NCBI GenBank assembly: GCA_012839395.1
Contig: DUNJ01000089.1
Span: forward strand, 1 to 12,525
Direction of reading: 5' to 3'
DNA from: Tepidimicrobium sp.
GTDB lineage: Bacteria; Bacillota; Clostridia; Tissierellales; Tepidimicrobiaceae
Length of the DNA stretch: 12,525 nucleotides
Below are positions 6,768 to 12,525 of this stretch, in pieces; within the stretch, counting starts at the first letter, position 1; each line of letters begins with the position of its first letter. The position numbers and the translations under genes were made by a program. The notes beneath the pieces are model-generated. The model was not told the DNA's origin and ran no database searches. It saw only the letters and a list, made by a program, of their open reading frames with translations.

Positions 6768-8399
6768 ATGAATATTCAATTTTGTGGTGCGGCGAAGATG
6801 GTAACCGGTTCCAATATTTTGCTTGAAACTAAAAAATATAATATACTGGTAGATTGTGGCCTATTTCAGGGCGGAAGAAAAATTGAAGCTATGAACTATG
6901 AAGCATTTCCCTACAATCCAGCTGAAATTGATTACCTAATACTAACCCACGCCCATATAGACCATAGCGGAAGGATACCCAAGCTTGTGAAAGAAGGATT
7001 TAGAGGTAGGATATTGTCTACAAAGGCCACATACGATCTGTGTAGCATAATGCTATTGGATAGCGCAAAAATTCAAGAGGCGGATGTGGAATGGGAGAAT
7101 AGGAAAAGGCAAAGAGCCGGCAGGGAACCTATTGAACCCCTATATACCATGGAGGAGGCAGAATTCAGCCTAAAGTTCTTTGAGGATTACCTATATGAAC
7201 AGATGATAATAGTCAATGAAGATATACGGCTAAGGTTTAAGGACGCCGGCCATGTACTAGGATCTGCAATTGTAGAGCTTTGGATAAAAGAGGATGGGGA
7301 GACGTTAAAAGTGGTGTTTTCTGGTGACTTAGGGATGCCCAATAGACCAATTATTAACGATCCCCAATACATAGATGATGCGGATTATCTAATAATAGAA
7401 TCTACCTATGGAGATTCCATCCATGAAGGGCTTGGAGAGAGTACAGGAAAGTTAATAGATATAATAGATAGAACTGTATTAAGGGGTGGGACCGTAATCA
7501 TACCTTCCTTTGCAGTAGGTAGAACCCAGGAATTAATATATGAGTTAAATGGATACTATGAATACAATGAAGATATAGAAGAACATATGAAGATTCCCAT
7601 ATATGTAGACAGCCCAATGGCAGTTGAAGCAACCGAGGCTTTTCAGCTCAATTCCAGTAGCTTCGATGAAGATGCCAAGAAGCTTATATTGAAAGGGGAC
7701 AACCCCTTTACATTTCCAAACTTAAGATATGTAAAGGAACAGGAAGAATCCATGGCGTTGAACAAATATAAATTTCCCAAGGTAATCATTTCATCCAGCG
7801 GTATGGCTACTGGTGGAAGGATACGACATCATTTAAAGCATAACCTATGGGATGAAAGGAATAGTCTGGTATTTGTAGGATATCAGGCTGAGGGGACTTT
7901 AGGTAGGATAATATTGAATGGCACCAAGAGGGTGAAGATACTAGGGGAAGAAATATTGGTGAAATCGGAGATATATTATTTGGAAGGTCTTTCAGGCCAT
8001 GCAGATCAGATTATGCTATTGGACTGGATAAGGAAGATAAAATCCAAGCCACAAAAGATATTTATAGTCCATGGAGAAGAAGAATCGGCTAGAAAATTAT
8101 CGGAGGAAATAGAAAGGGAATTCAATATAGAGACCATAATCCCCGATATATATGATAGGTATGTCATAGAAAAGCAGGCCATTGAACTATCCCAAGGGGC
8201 AAAGGTTGAACCTGCATACCTAAAGAGGGATATAAAGGCGGAATTAGAAAACGTATATAATCAATTGGAATCTTTAGATGCTAGAAGGGATAGATTGATG
8301 GATCCCAAACTCCTTGAGGAAGAATACGACATGCTAAAAAACCTATTAATAGATTTACAGCAAAGCTTGATGGACCTAAATATAATGGTTGGAAGATGA
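6768..8399 (+). CDS. MBL-fold hydrolase of the beta-CASP family (RNA nuclease-like)
   Basis: A 543-residue metallo-beta-lactamase-fold protein of the CPSF/Ysh1-like beta-CASP group (COG1236 type), whose studied members are zinc-dependent ribonucleases. Visible are H61-A-H-I-D65-H66, a further ligand H162 in GHVLGS, D187 in SGDLG, the beta-CASP segment (ESTYGDS, SFAVGRTQE, IYVDSPMA, SSSGMATGG), H411 in SGHAD and H435 in VHGEE. After the catalytic domain, roughly the last 90 residues are charged and helical, probably a coiled coil. The start at ATG 6768 has AAGGGGG (6755-6761) 6 bases upstream, and the family's conserved N-terminus begins right there; the ATG at 6738 sits almost on the predicted transcription start. 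RNA as substrate is inferred from the family; this is not RNase J, which has a different domain order. Confidence 0.92.
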   Translation: MNIQFCGAAKMVTGSNILLETKKYNILVDCGLFQGGRKIEAMNYEAFPYNPAEIDYLILTHAHIDHSGRIPKLVKEGFRGRILSTKATYDLCSIMLLDSAKIQEADVEWENRKRQRAGREPIEPLYTMEEAEFSLKFFEDYLYEQMIIVNEDIRLRFKDAGHVLGSAIVELWIKEDGETLKVVFSGDLGMPNRPIINDPQYIDDADYLIIESTYGDSIHEGLGESTGKLIDIIDRTVLRGGTVIIPSFAVGRTQELIYELNGYYEYNEDIEEHMKIPIYVDSPMAVEATEAFQLNSSSFDEDAKKLILKGDNPFTFPNLRYVKEQEESMALNKYKFPKVIISSSGMATGGRIRHHLKHNLWDERNSLVFVGYQAEGTLGRIILNGTKRVKILGEEILVKSEIYYLEGLSGHADQIMLLDWIRKIKSKPQKIFIVHGEEESARKLSEEIEREFNIETIIPDIYDRYVIEKQAIELSQGAKVEPAYLKRDIKAELENVYNQLESLDARRDRLMDPKLLEEEYDMLKNLLIDLQQSLMDLNIMVGR

Positions 8400-8440
8400 T
8401 CGATAATTCTATAAGGTTGTAAGACACGGAGGTGTATTTA

Positions 8441-9874
8441 TTGAAACTATTCAGAAACAGATCACGCTATGAAGCTGAATCGATTATAAGCTATATAAAT
8501 GACATGTTAAATGAGAAGGAAAGGGAAGCACCAGAGGTTAAGGATCCCACCAATAAGAGGGTATTGGAATTTTTTGATTCTCTATTCAACGCTGAAGAGC
8601 AATTGGCAGATTCAGCAAAAAACATATTGGAAATTGCAGCAACATTGAGTGATTTCGATGTAACCATGTCCCATATTGCAGCAAAACTACTCGATTTTTC
8701 CAAAGGAATATCTCAGCTAAGCCAATCCAATGTAGCGGTTGTTGAGGAAACCAACGCTAGCATGGCCCAGGTAAATTCCACTGTAACCGATGTGGCCAAC
8801 ACCTTGGACCGGCTATCCAAATCCTCACAGGTTTTAGTTGAGAGCAATAGTGCCGGCTTGGAACAGTTATTAGAGGTGGCAGAACTAAAAGAAGAGGTAC
8901 TCAAAGATGCCAATACAATGAAGGAGCAGATAGAGACATTGGTGGATATGACTGAAAAGATAAATGAAATCGTACAAGGTGTGGATGCGATAGCAGATCA
9001 GACCAATTTGCTAGCGTTGAATGCTTCTATAGAAGCAGCAAGGGCAGGGGAACATGGTAGAGGCTTTGCAGTAGTAGCTGAGGAGATAAGAAAACTTGCT
9101 GACAATACCAAGGAAAACTTAGAGGGCATGAATCTATTTGTAAACAATATTCAATCTACCGCTCAAAAAGGACAGGAGAGTATGAACCGCACCATAGTAT
9201 CAGCGGATAATATGAGTGATCAAATAGATGATGTAGTATCTGCAATAGAGGAAAATGTATCGATGCTAGAAGATTCCATTAAAAACATACAAGACATTAA
9301 CGATTCCATGGCGGGAATAACCATGGCTACGGATGAAATACATATGGCTATGGATTCATCGAGTAGCGATGCGGAAAAGCTGAGCAACATGACCAATATA
9401 ATCCATGAAAATGCGTTGACCAGTAAGGAATACGCAGAGACCATATCCGCCATAGATGACAGGATATCTAATACTGCAAAGGCTATGATGCATGCCCTAA
9501 GTGGCGGGAGGAACGATCTAACGGATGAAGAGCTGGTAGAGATAATCGATACTGCCTACCATGCCCATCAAAAATGGTTATTAAACCTTGAGAAGATGGT
9601 AGAGACCATGGAAATTAGACCTATTCAGACCAGGGGGGATAAGTGTGAATTTGGCCATTATTACCATAGCATAAAGGTAGCCAACCCATTAATTGTGGAA
9701 AAATGGAACAGCATCGATCCCATTCACGATGGAGTGCACGATTATGGAGCTAAGGCATTGGAGGCAATTGAAGCTGGAGACCAAGATTCTGCACGAGATT
9801 ACCTAGCAAAAAGCAAGGCAAAGGGTAAGGAGATATTTTCCATATTTGAAGAAATTAAAGACATTTTAACGTAG
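8441..9874 (+). CDS. Cytoplasmic chemoreceptor with C-terminal CZB zinc-binding domain, TTG start
   Basis: A methyl-accepting chemotaxis protein of 477 residues. There is no signal peptide or transmembrane segment, so it should be cytoplasmic. Heptad-rich helices flank the conserved hairpin tip beginning DQTNLLALNASIEAARAGE at D186, which contacts CheA and CheW. The C-terminus is a chemoreceptor zinc-binding (CZB) domain: H376-x2-W379, C402-E-F-G-H-Y-Y, and H429-x3-H433, giving the expected His3Cys zinc site. Domain order and solubility resemble Helicobacter TlpD, where the CZB domain senses oxidants such as hypochlorite through the zinc-bound cysteine; that role is inferred. The start is TTG at 8441, 6 bases after GGAGGTG (8428-8434). 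The GTG at 8432 lies inside that ribosome binding site and cannot be the start. The gene follows the beta-CASP gene by 41 bases. No other chemotaxis gene is in the window. Confidence 0.94.
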   Translation: MKLFRNRSRYEAESIISYINDMLNEKEREAPEVKDPTNKRVLEFFDSLFNAEEQLADSAKNILEIAATLSDFDVTMSHIAAKLLDFSKGISQLSQSNVAVVEETNASMAQVNSTVTDVANTLDRLSKSSQVLVESNSAGLEQLLEVAELKEEVLKDANTMKEQIETLVDMTEKINEIVQGVDAIADQTNLLALNASIEAARAGEHGRGFAVVAEEIRKLADNTKENLEGMNLFVNNIQSTAQKGQESMNRTIVSADNMSDQIDDVVSAIEENVSMLEDSIKNIQDINDSMAGITMATDEIHMAMDSSSSDAEKLSNMTNIIHENALTSKEYAETISAIDDRISNTAKAMMHALSGGRNDLTDEELVEIIDTAYHAHQKWLLNLEKMVETMEIRPIQTRGDKCEFGHYYHSIKVANPLIVEKWNSIDPIHDGVHDYGAKALEAIEAGDQDSARDYLAKSKAKGKEIFSIFEEIKDILT

Positions 9875-9892
9875 AGCAGTTATAATTAGAAA

Positions 9893-9946
9893 AACCTGTA
9901 ATTGTTGTAAATTATTTATCAAGTTCGACAATTACAGGTTGTTTTT
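9893..9946. terminator. Long-stem terminator after the chemoreceptor gene, probably bidirectional
   Basis: AACCTGTAATTGT (9893-9905) and ACAATTACAGGTT (9928-9940) form a perfect 13-bp stem around a 22-base loop, followed by GTTTTT (9941-9946). Five A residues flank the left arm, so the element could also terminate on the minus strand. Confidence 0.85.
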
Positions 9947-9997
9947 ATCTCAATTTACTGACATTAATTGTAGAAAAATGTAAAAAAAGCAATTAGA

Positions 9998-10015
9998 TTG
10001 TTAATAGTACAACAA
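9998..10015. promoter_or_regulatory. Rex-like operator
   Basis: TTGTTAA-TAGT-ACAACAA matches the Rex operator consensus TTGTTAA-N4-TTAACAA at 12 of 14 specified bases. Rex is the NADH/NAD+-sensing repressor common in Clostridia. The site ends 16 bases upstream of the predicted -35 box of the FMN-lipoprotein gene, further upstream than a classical repressor site, so its effect is uncertain. AT-rich DNA raises the chance of a random match. Confidence 0.4.
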
Positions 10016-10031
10016 AAACTTGTGATTATCA

Positions 10032-10060
10032 TTGCAATTATTGTGAAATTTAGTTATAAT
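10032..10060 (+). promoter_or_regulatory. Sigma-A-type promoter for the FMN-lipoprotein gene
   Basis: TTGCAA (10032-10037), a 17-base spacer and TATAAT (10055-10060). Transcription would start near 10067, giving a leader of about 50 bases. The ribosome binding site GGGAGGGAG (10102-10110) sits 6 bases before the ATG at 10117. The DNA upstream is very AT-rich, which may act as an UP element. The 242-base gap from 9875 holds only the terminator, the Rex-like site and this promoter. Confidence 0.75.
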
Positions 10061-10116
10061 ATATTCGAGCCTTCGCATACTAATAAAATTATTTAAAAAT
10101 TGGGAGGGAGATTTAA

Positions 10117-10986
10117 ATGAAAAAGAGACTAAGTTTAATTTTCTTAGTCACAGTGTTAATCGCAGCTTTAGTTGTAGGCTGTGGTGGTCAAGATCAGGAT
10201 GCTGCAACGGATGACGATGCTGCTGATGTTGTAGAGGCGGATGGGGAATTGCAAGATGGCTTCTATTTAGCTAAAAGTCCTGTTGATCATGGAAACTTTA
10301 GTATGGCAACCATGGAAGTGGTAGATGGAGAGATCGAGTCATTCAAATATTCCGAAATAATGGCAACAACAGGTGAGGAAAAGAATGAGGAGAACTATAG
10401 CGCTTATACGGAAGTATTACCTGTGATAGAGGACTTAAACGAGCAATTTAACGAGAAAAAAGATCTAAGTGAAATGGACTACGATGCAACAACGGGCTGT
10501 ACTGGAACTGTAGAAACCTTTGAAGAACTAGTTAATGAATTATTAGCTAAAGCTCAGGCAGGAGATACATATACTCCAGTCTATACCGATGGTGAATACA
10601 ACGCAAAAGCAGACGAAGATAGCCGCGGCTGGCTAGGAGAGGTAAACATAGTAATAAGAGATGGACAAATAGTAGGTGTAGATTACTTTGAAGCTGCTAT
10701 AGAGGAACTAGAAAGCTCTAGGATTATACTTGACGAACATGGTGATCCTGAACTGGATGATGATGGAAATCCAAAGACTGAAGAGGTTACCGTTAAACCT
10801 GGGGAAAGAAAGTCCAATGAAAATTACAACTATCCAGAGTTATTCGATACTATAGAAGCGGTTCAGGAATTGGTTATAAACAATAATGGTACCGAGGACT
10901 TGGATGTAGATGCGATTACAGGGTCTACAGGTTCTAGAGACATAATGATAGAGGTAATCGAAAAGGCATTAGCGGATGCAAAATAG
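10117..10986 (+). CDS. Lipoprotein with two FMN-binding domains (PplA-like)
   Basis: A 289-residue surface lipoprotein. The signal peptide ends in V-V-G-C22, a lipobox, followed by an acidic linker. Two FMN_bind-type repeats follow: one from about residue 47 to 150 with D123-A-T-T-G-C-T129, and one from about 158 to 287 with D265-A-I-T-G-S-T271. These correspond to the D-x-x-S/T-G-A-T motif in which the last Thr is esterified to FMN by an ApbE transferase. The adjacent gene is such a transferase. Two flavin domains on a lipoprotein resemble Listeria PplA, a mobile electron carrier of extracellular electron transfer; that role is inferred. Oddly, the usual Ala of the motif is Cys128 in the first repeat and Ser270 in the second. 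A strong promoter and a terminator of its own suggest high expression. Confidence 0.88.
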   Translation: MKKRLSLIFLVTVLIAALVVGCGGQDQDAATDDDAADVVEADGELQDGFYLAKSPVDHGNFSMATMEVVDGEIESFKYSEIMATTGEEKNEENYSAYTEVLPVIEDLNEQFNEKKDLSEMDYDATTGCTGTVETFEELVNELLAKAQAGDTYTPVYTDGEYNAKADEDSRGWLGEVNIVIRDGQIVGVDYFEAAIEELESSRIILDEHGDPELDDDGNPKTEEVTVKPGERKSNENYNYPELFDTIEAVQELVINNNGTEDLDVDAITGSTGSRDIMIEVIEKALADAK

Positions 10987-10992
10987 AAGAGG

Positions 10993-11018
10993 AACCCTAA
11001 CTATATGTTAGGGTTTTT
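10993..11018 (+). terminator. Intrinsic terminator between the FMN-lipoprotein and apbE genes
   Basis: AACCCTAAC (10993-11001), loop TATAT, GTTAGGGTT (11007-11015), with a T run through 11018. A 9-bp perfect stem just 6 bases after the stop codon. It should reduce, but need not abolish, transcription of the downstream transferase gene, giving much carrier and little modifying enzyme. Confidence 0.9.
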
Positions 11019-11047
11019 CTAAGTATAATTGGGAAAGGAAAATTGGT

Positions 11048-12121
11048 ATGAGATTGAGAGGACCTTTGGTTTCAGCAACCTTATCTGCAACTTTGATTAT
11101 AACTATGCTATTTGCTGCTGTAGGCTGCCAGGAGATCTATGAGATCGATGAAGAGCCTTTAACTAGAACCGAATTCTTAATGGATACGGTTATAAAATTG
11201 AATATATATGATCGAAAAGATGAAGGGATAATGGATAAGGCTGTAGATAGGTTGAAAGAGATTGAAGAAGGAATGAGCGCTACCATACCCACAAGCGATG
11301 TAAATTTAATAAATGAAAATGCTGGTATTAAACCGGTAAAGGTCCGTGAAGATGTGTACCAGGTAATACAAGAGGCTAAAAATTTCGCTATAGCCACCGA
11401 CGGTGCCTATGATCCAACCATAGGTCCCCTGGTGGAATTATGGGATATAGCTAGTAAGAATAGGGAGGAAGCCGACTCAATACCCACAGATGAAGAAATC
11501 CAGAAAGCCAAAGATTTAGTAGATTATAACGACTTGGAGTTAAGAGATGGTGGCTATGTATATTTAAAAAGACCAGGTATGAAGATAGACCTAGGCGGAA
11601 TTGCCAAGGGTTATGCTGCAGATGAGGTTAAGGATATATTTGTGGAGGAAGGAGTTAAATCTGCGATAATAGACCTAGGCGGGGATATCTATGCTTTAGG
11701 TAATAAGGGAAAGGGCAGACCCTGGAGGATAGGAATCGAAGATCCATTTGAGAAGGCTGGCAGTTATCTAGGGGTTTCCAATGTAGAAAACAAATCCATA
11801 GTTACATCAGGAGACTACAAGAGGTTTTTTATATATAAGGGAAACAAGTATCATCATATAATAGACCCTAGCACAGGATATCCAACAGATAATGAAATAT
11901 CCAGTATAAGTATAATATCAGACAGATCCATAGATGGAGATGCGTTGGCTACAGCTTTATTCATACTAGGGGTGGATAAAGGATCAGAAATAATAAGCGA
12001 TTTAGAAGACGTTGAGGCTATATTCATAACCAAAAAGGGAGAAGTAATAATAGATGAAAAGGCTATGAAGAAGTTTTCCCTGGAGAGCGATAAGTTGAAA
12101 TTGGTAAAGAATTCAAGGTAA
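11048..12121 (+). CDS. apbE: FAD:protein FMN transferase (ApbE/FmnB family), lipoprotein
   Basis: This enzyme cleaves FAD and attaches FMN through a phosphoester bond to Thr in extracytoplasmic flavoproteins. The 357 residues start with a signal peptide ending A-V-G-C27, a lipobox, so it is anchored outside the membrane. Family motifs follow: GAYDPTIGPLVELW, K-I-D181-L-G-G-I-A-K-G-Y, I-D209-L-G-G-D, S-G-D-Y-K-R-F, H270-I-I-D273-P-S-T-G-Y-P, and the metal-site segment D296-G-D298-A-L-A-T302. Its natural substrate is most likely the FMN-binding lipoprotein encoded just before it. The ATG has AAGGA (11035-11039) 8 bases upstream. No usable promoter lies between the preceding terminator and the gene, so it is probably expressed by read-through. 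Confidence 0.95.
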   Translation: MRLRGPLVSATLSATLIITMLFAAVGCQEIYEIDEEPLTRTEFLMDTVIKLNIYDRKDEGIMDKAVDRLKEIEEGMSATIPTSDVNLINENAGIKPVKVREDVYQVIQEAKNFAIATDGAYDPTIGPLVELWDIASKNREEADSIPTDEEIQKAKDLVDYNDLELRDGGYVYLKRPGMKIDLGGIAKGYAADEVKDIFVEEGVKSAIIDLGGDIYALGNKGKGRPWRIGIEDPFEKAGSYLGVSNVENKSIVTSGDYKRFFIYKGNKYHHIIDPSTGYPTDNEISSISIISDRSIDGDALATALFILGVDKGSEIISDLEDVEAIFITKKGEVIIDEKAMKKFSLESDKLKLVKNSR

Positions 12122-12164
12122 CACATTATATAAAATATTTTTTTAACATCCTTTGTGAAAAAAA

Positions 12165-12193
12165 TTAAAAAGGGTTGGATGCGATAGTATAAT
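12165..12193 (+). promoter_or_regulatory. Probable promoter for the tat genes
   Basis: TATAAT (12188-12193) with TTAAAA (12165-12170) at a 17-base spacing. The -10 is perfect and the -35 matches four of six bases. It would start transcription near 12200, about 65 bases before the tatA start. The 143-base gap after apbE shows no clear intrinsic terminator, only a run of T at 12138-12144 and an imperfect CATCC/GGATG dyad (12148-12182). Confidence 0.45.
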
Positions 12194-12264
12194 AATTAAC
12201 GCAATATTTGTACCAGGGTAAAAATGAGTCAGCTATTTCAAATATGTATAAAGGAGGAGTTAAG

Positions 12265-12438
12265 GTGGGTCGTATTGGATTTCAAGAGCTTATAGTTATC
12301 TTTATATTGGCTCTCCTGATCTTTGGACCTTCAAAGTTGCCGGAAATAGGCAGATCCCTTGGAAAGGGTATAAGGGAATTCAAACAGGCTTCAAGGGAGT
12401 TTAAAGAGGGTATCTCATCGGGAGATGAAGATGAATAG
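12265..12438 (+). CDS. tatA: Twin-arginine translocase subunit TatA, GTG start
   Basis: A 57-residue TatA protein, which oligomerises in the membrane to let folded proteins with twin-arginine signal peptides cross. Visible are the short N-terminus with E8, one transmembrane helix (about 7-20), the F20-G-P22 hinge, and an amphipathic helix L-P-E-I-G-R-S-L-G-K-G-I-R-E-F-K, followed by a short charged tail ending D-E-D-E. The GTG start at 12265 is chosen because AAGGAGG (12251-12257) lies 7 bases upstream and the conserved M-G-R-I-G start follows. An upstream in-frame TTG at 12208 would add 19 residues unlike the family. Another tat-like gene starts 47 bases downstream. Confidence 0.93.
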   Translation: MGRIGFQELIVIFILALLIFGPSKLPEIGRSLGKGIREFKQASREFKEGISSGDEDE

Positions 12439-12485
12439 GTAGTTCCTAGGATGACATCGATAGCATGGAAAGCAGGTGATCGTCA

Positions 12486-12525
12486 ATGGGTATTGGATGG
12501 ATGGAAATAGTTTTAATAATTGGAA
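12486..12525 (+). CDS. Start of a second TatA/TatB-like gene, cut by the window end
   Basis: ATG at 12486 preceded by AGGTGAT (12474-12480) with a 5-base spacer. Only 13 residues are visible (MGIGWMEIVLIIG). The short polar start, W-M-E and then a hydrophobic stretch match the N-terminus of TatA/TatB proteins, with E7 at the position of the conserved polar residue. The position next to tatA supports this. It does not resemble the N-terminus of TatC. The call rests on very few residues. Confidence 0.55.
   Translation, partial: MGIGWMEIVLIIG

Noticed and set aside
8432..8440. GTG start of the chemoreceptor
   Set aside because: This GTG is part of the GGAGGTG ribosome binding site serving the TTG at 8441.
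10022..10040. Fur box near the -35 of the flavin lipoprotein gene
   Set aside because: The short TGAT-T-ATCA dyad resembles a core, but the full 19-bp Fur consensus is poorly matched.
766..12126. Minus-strand reading frames of 60-103 codons across the window
   Set aside because: All overlap well-supported plus-strand genes, lack convincing ribosome binding sites and show no recognisable domains.
12208..12264. TTG start adding 19 residues to TatA
   Set aside because: The extra residues are unlike TatA, and AAGGAGG is correctly placed for the GTG at 12265.

Overview
This window reads as chromosome of an anaerobic, low-GC Bacillota, most likely Clostridia or Tissierellia. The evidence is AT-rich DNA with many ATA and AGG codons, strong AGGAGG-type ribosome binding sites, TTG and GTG starts, a NifZ/ThiI pair without a rhodanese domain, TatA-type Tat genes, and Gram-positive style lipoproteins. 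All supported genes are on the + strand, and I see no RNA gene, mobile element or CRISPR array.

Layout: (1) 1-540 is the 3' end of a beta-propeller-like protein with one Asp-box. (2) A 259-base gap follows, holding three hairpins and a sigma-A-type promoter. (3) 800-3753 is a tight operon: a LUD-domain protein with four C-terminal cysteines, a NifS/NifZ-type cysteine desulfurase, and the 4-thiouridine synthase ThiI. (4) 3883-5235 is a radical SAM enzyme with extra C-terminal cysteines and unknown substrate, closed by a clean terminator. (5) 5350-6684 is a LemA protein plus a TPM-domain (YgcG-like) protein with a Gly-rich tail. (6) 6768-8399 is a beta-CASP metallo-beta-lactamase-fold hydrolase with its own promoter, followed by a cytoplasmic chemoreceptor with a C-terminal zinc-binding CZB domain (8441-9874) and a long terminator. 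(7) 10117-12121 is an extracytoplasmic flavinylation pair: a lipoprotein with two FMN-binding domains and an ApbE-type FMN transferase, separated by an intrinsic terminator. (8) 12265 to the end has tatA and the start of a second Tat-type (TatA/TatB-like) gene.

How the genes fit together: the desulfurase should pass persulfide sulfur to ThiI for tRNA thiolation. ApbE should covalently attach FMN to the preceding lipoprotein, giving a surface electron carrier resembling Listeria PplA/FmnB. A near-match to the Rex (NADH/NAD+) operator lies just upstream of that lipoprotein's promoter, which would fit redox control. The Tat genes next door fit a region devoted to extracytoplasmic redox proteins, but that link is inference from position.

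For five genes I chose an unusual start or one inside the longest open frame, on ribosome-binding-site or promoter grounds: 1423 (TTG), 3883 (ATG), 6768 (ATG), 8441 (TTG) and 12265 (GTG). Nothing here is clearly a wholly new system. The best candidates for a second look are the flavin lipoprotein with unusual acceptor motifs and its putative Rex control, the Cys-rich LUD protein tied to sulfur-transfer genes, and the radical SAM protein of unknown role.
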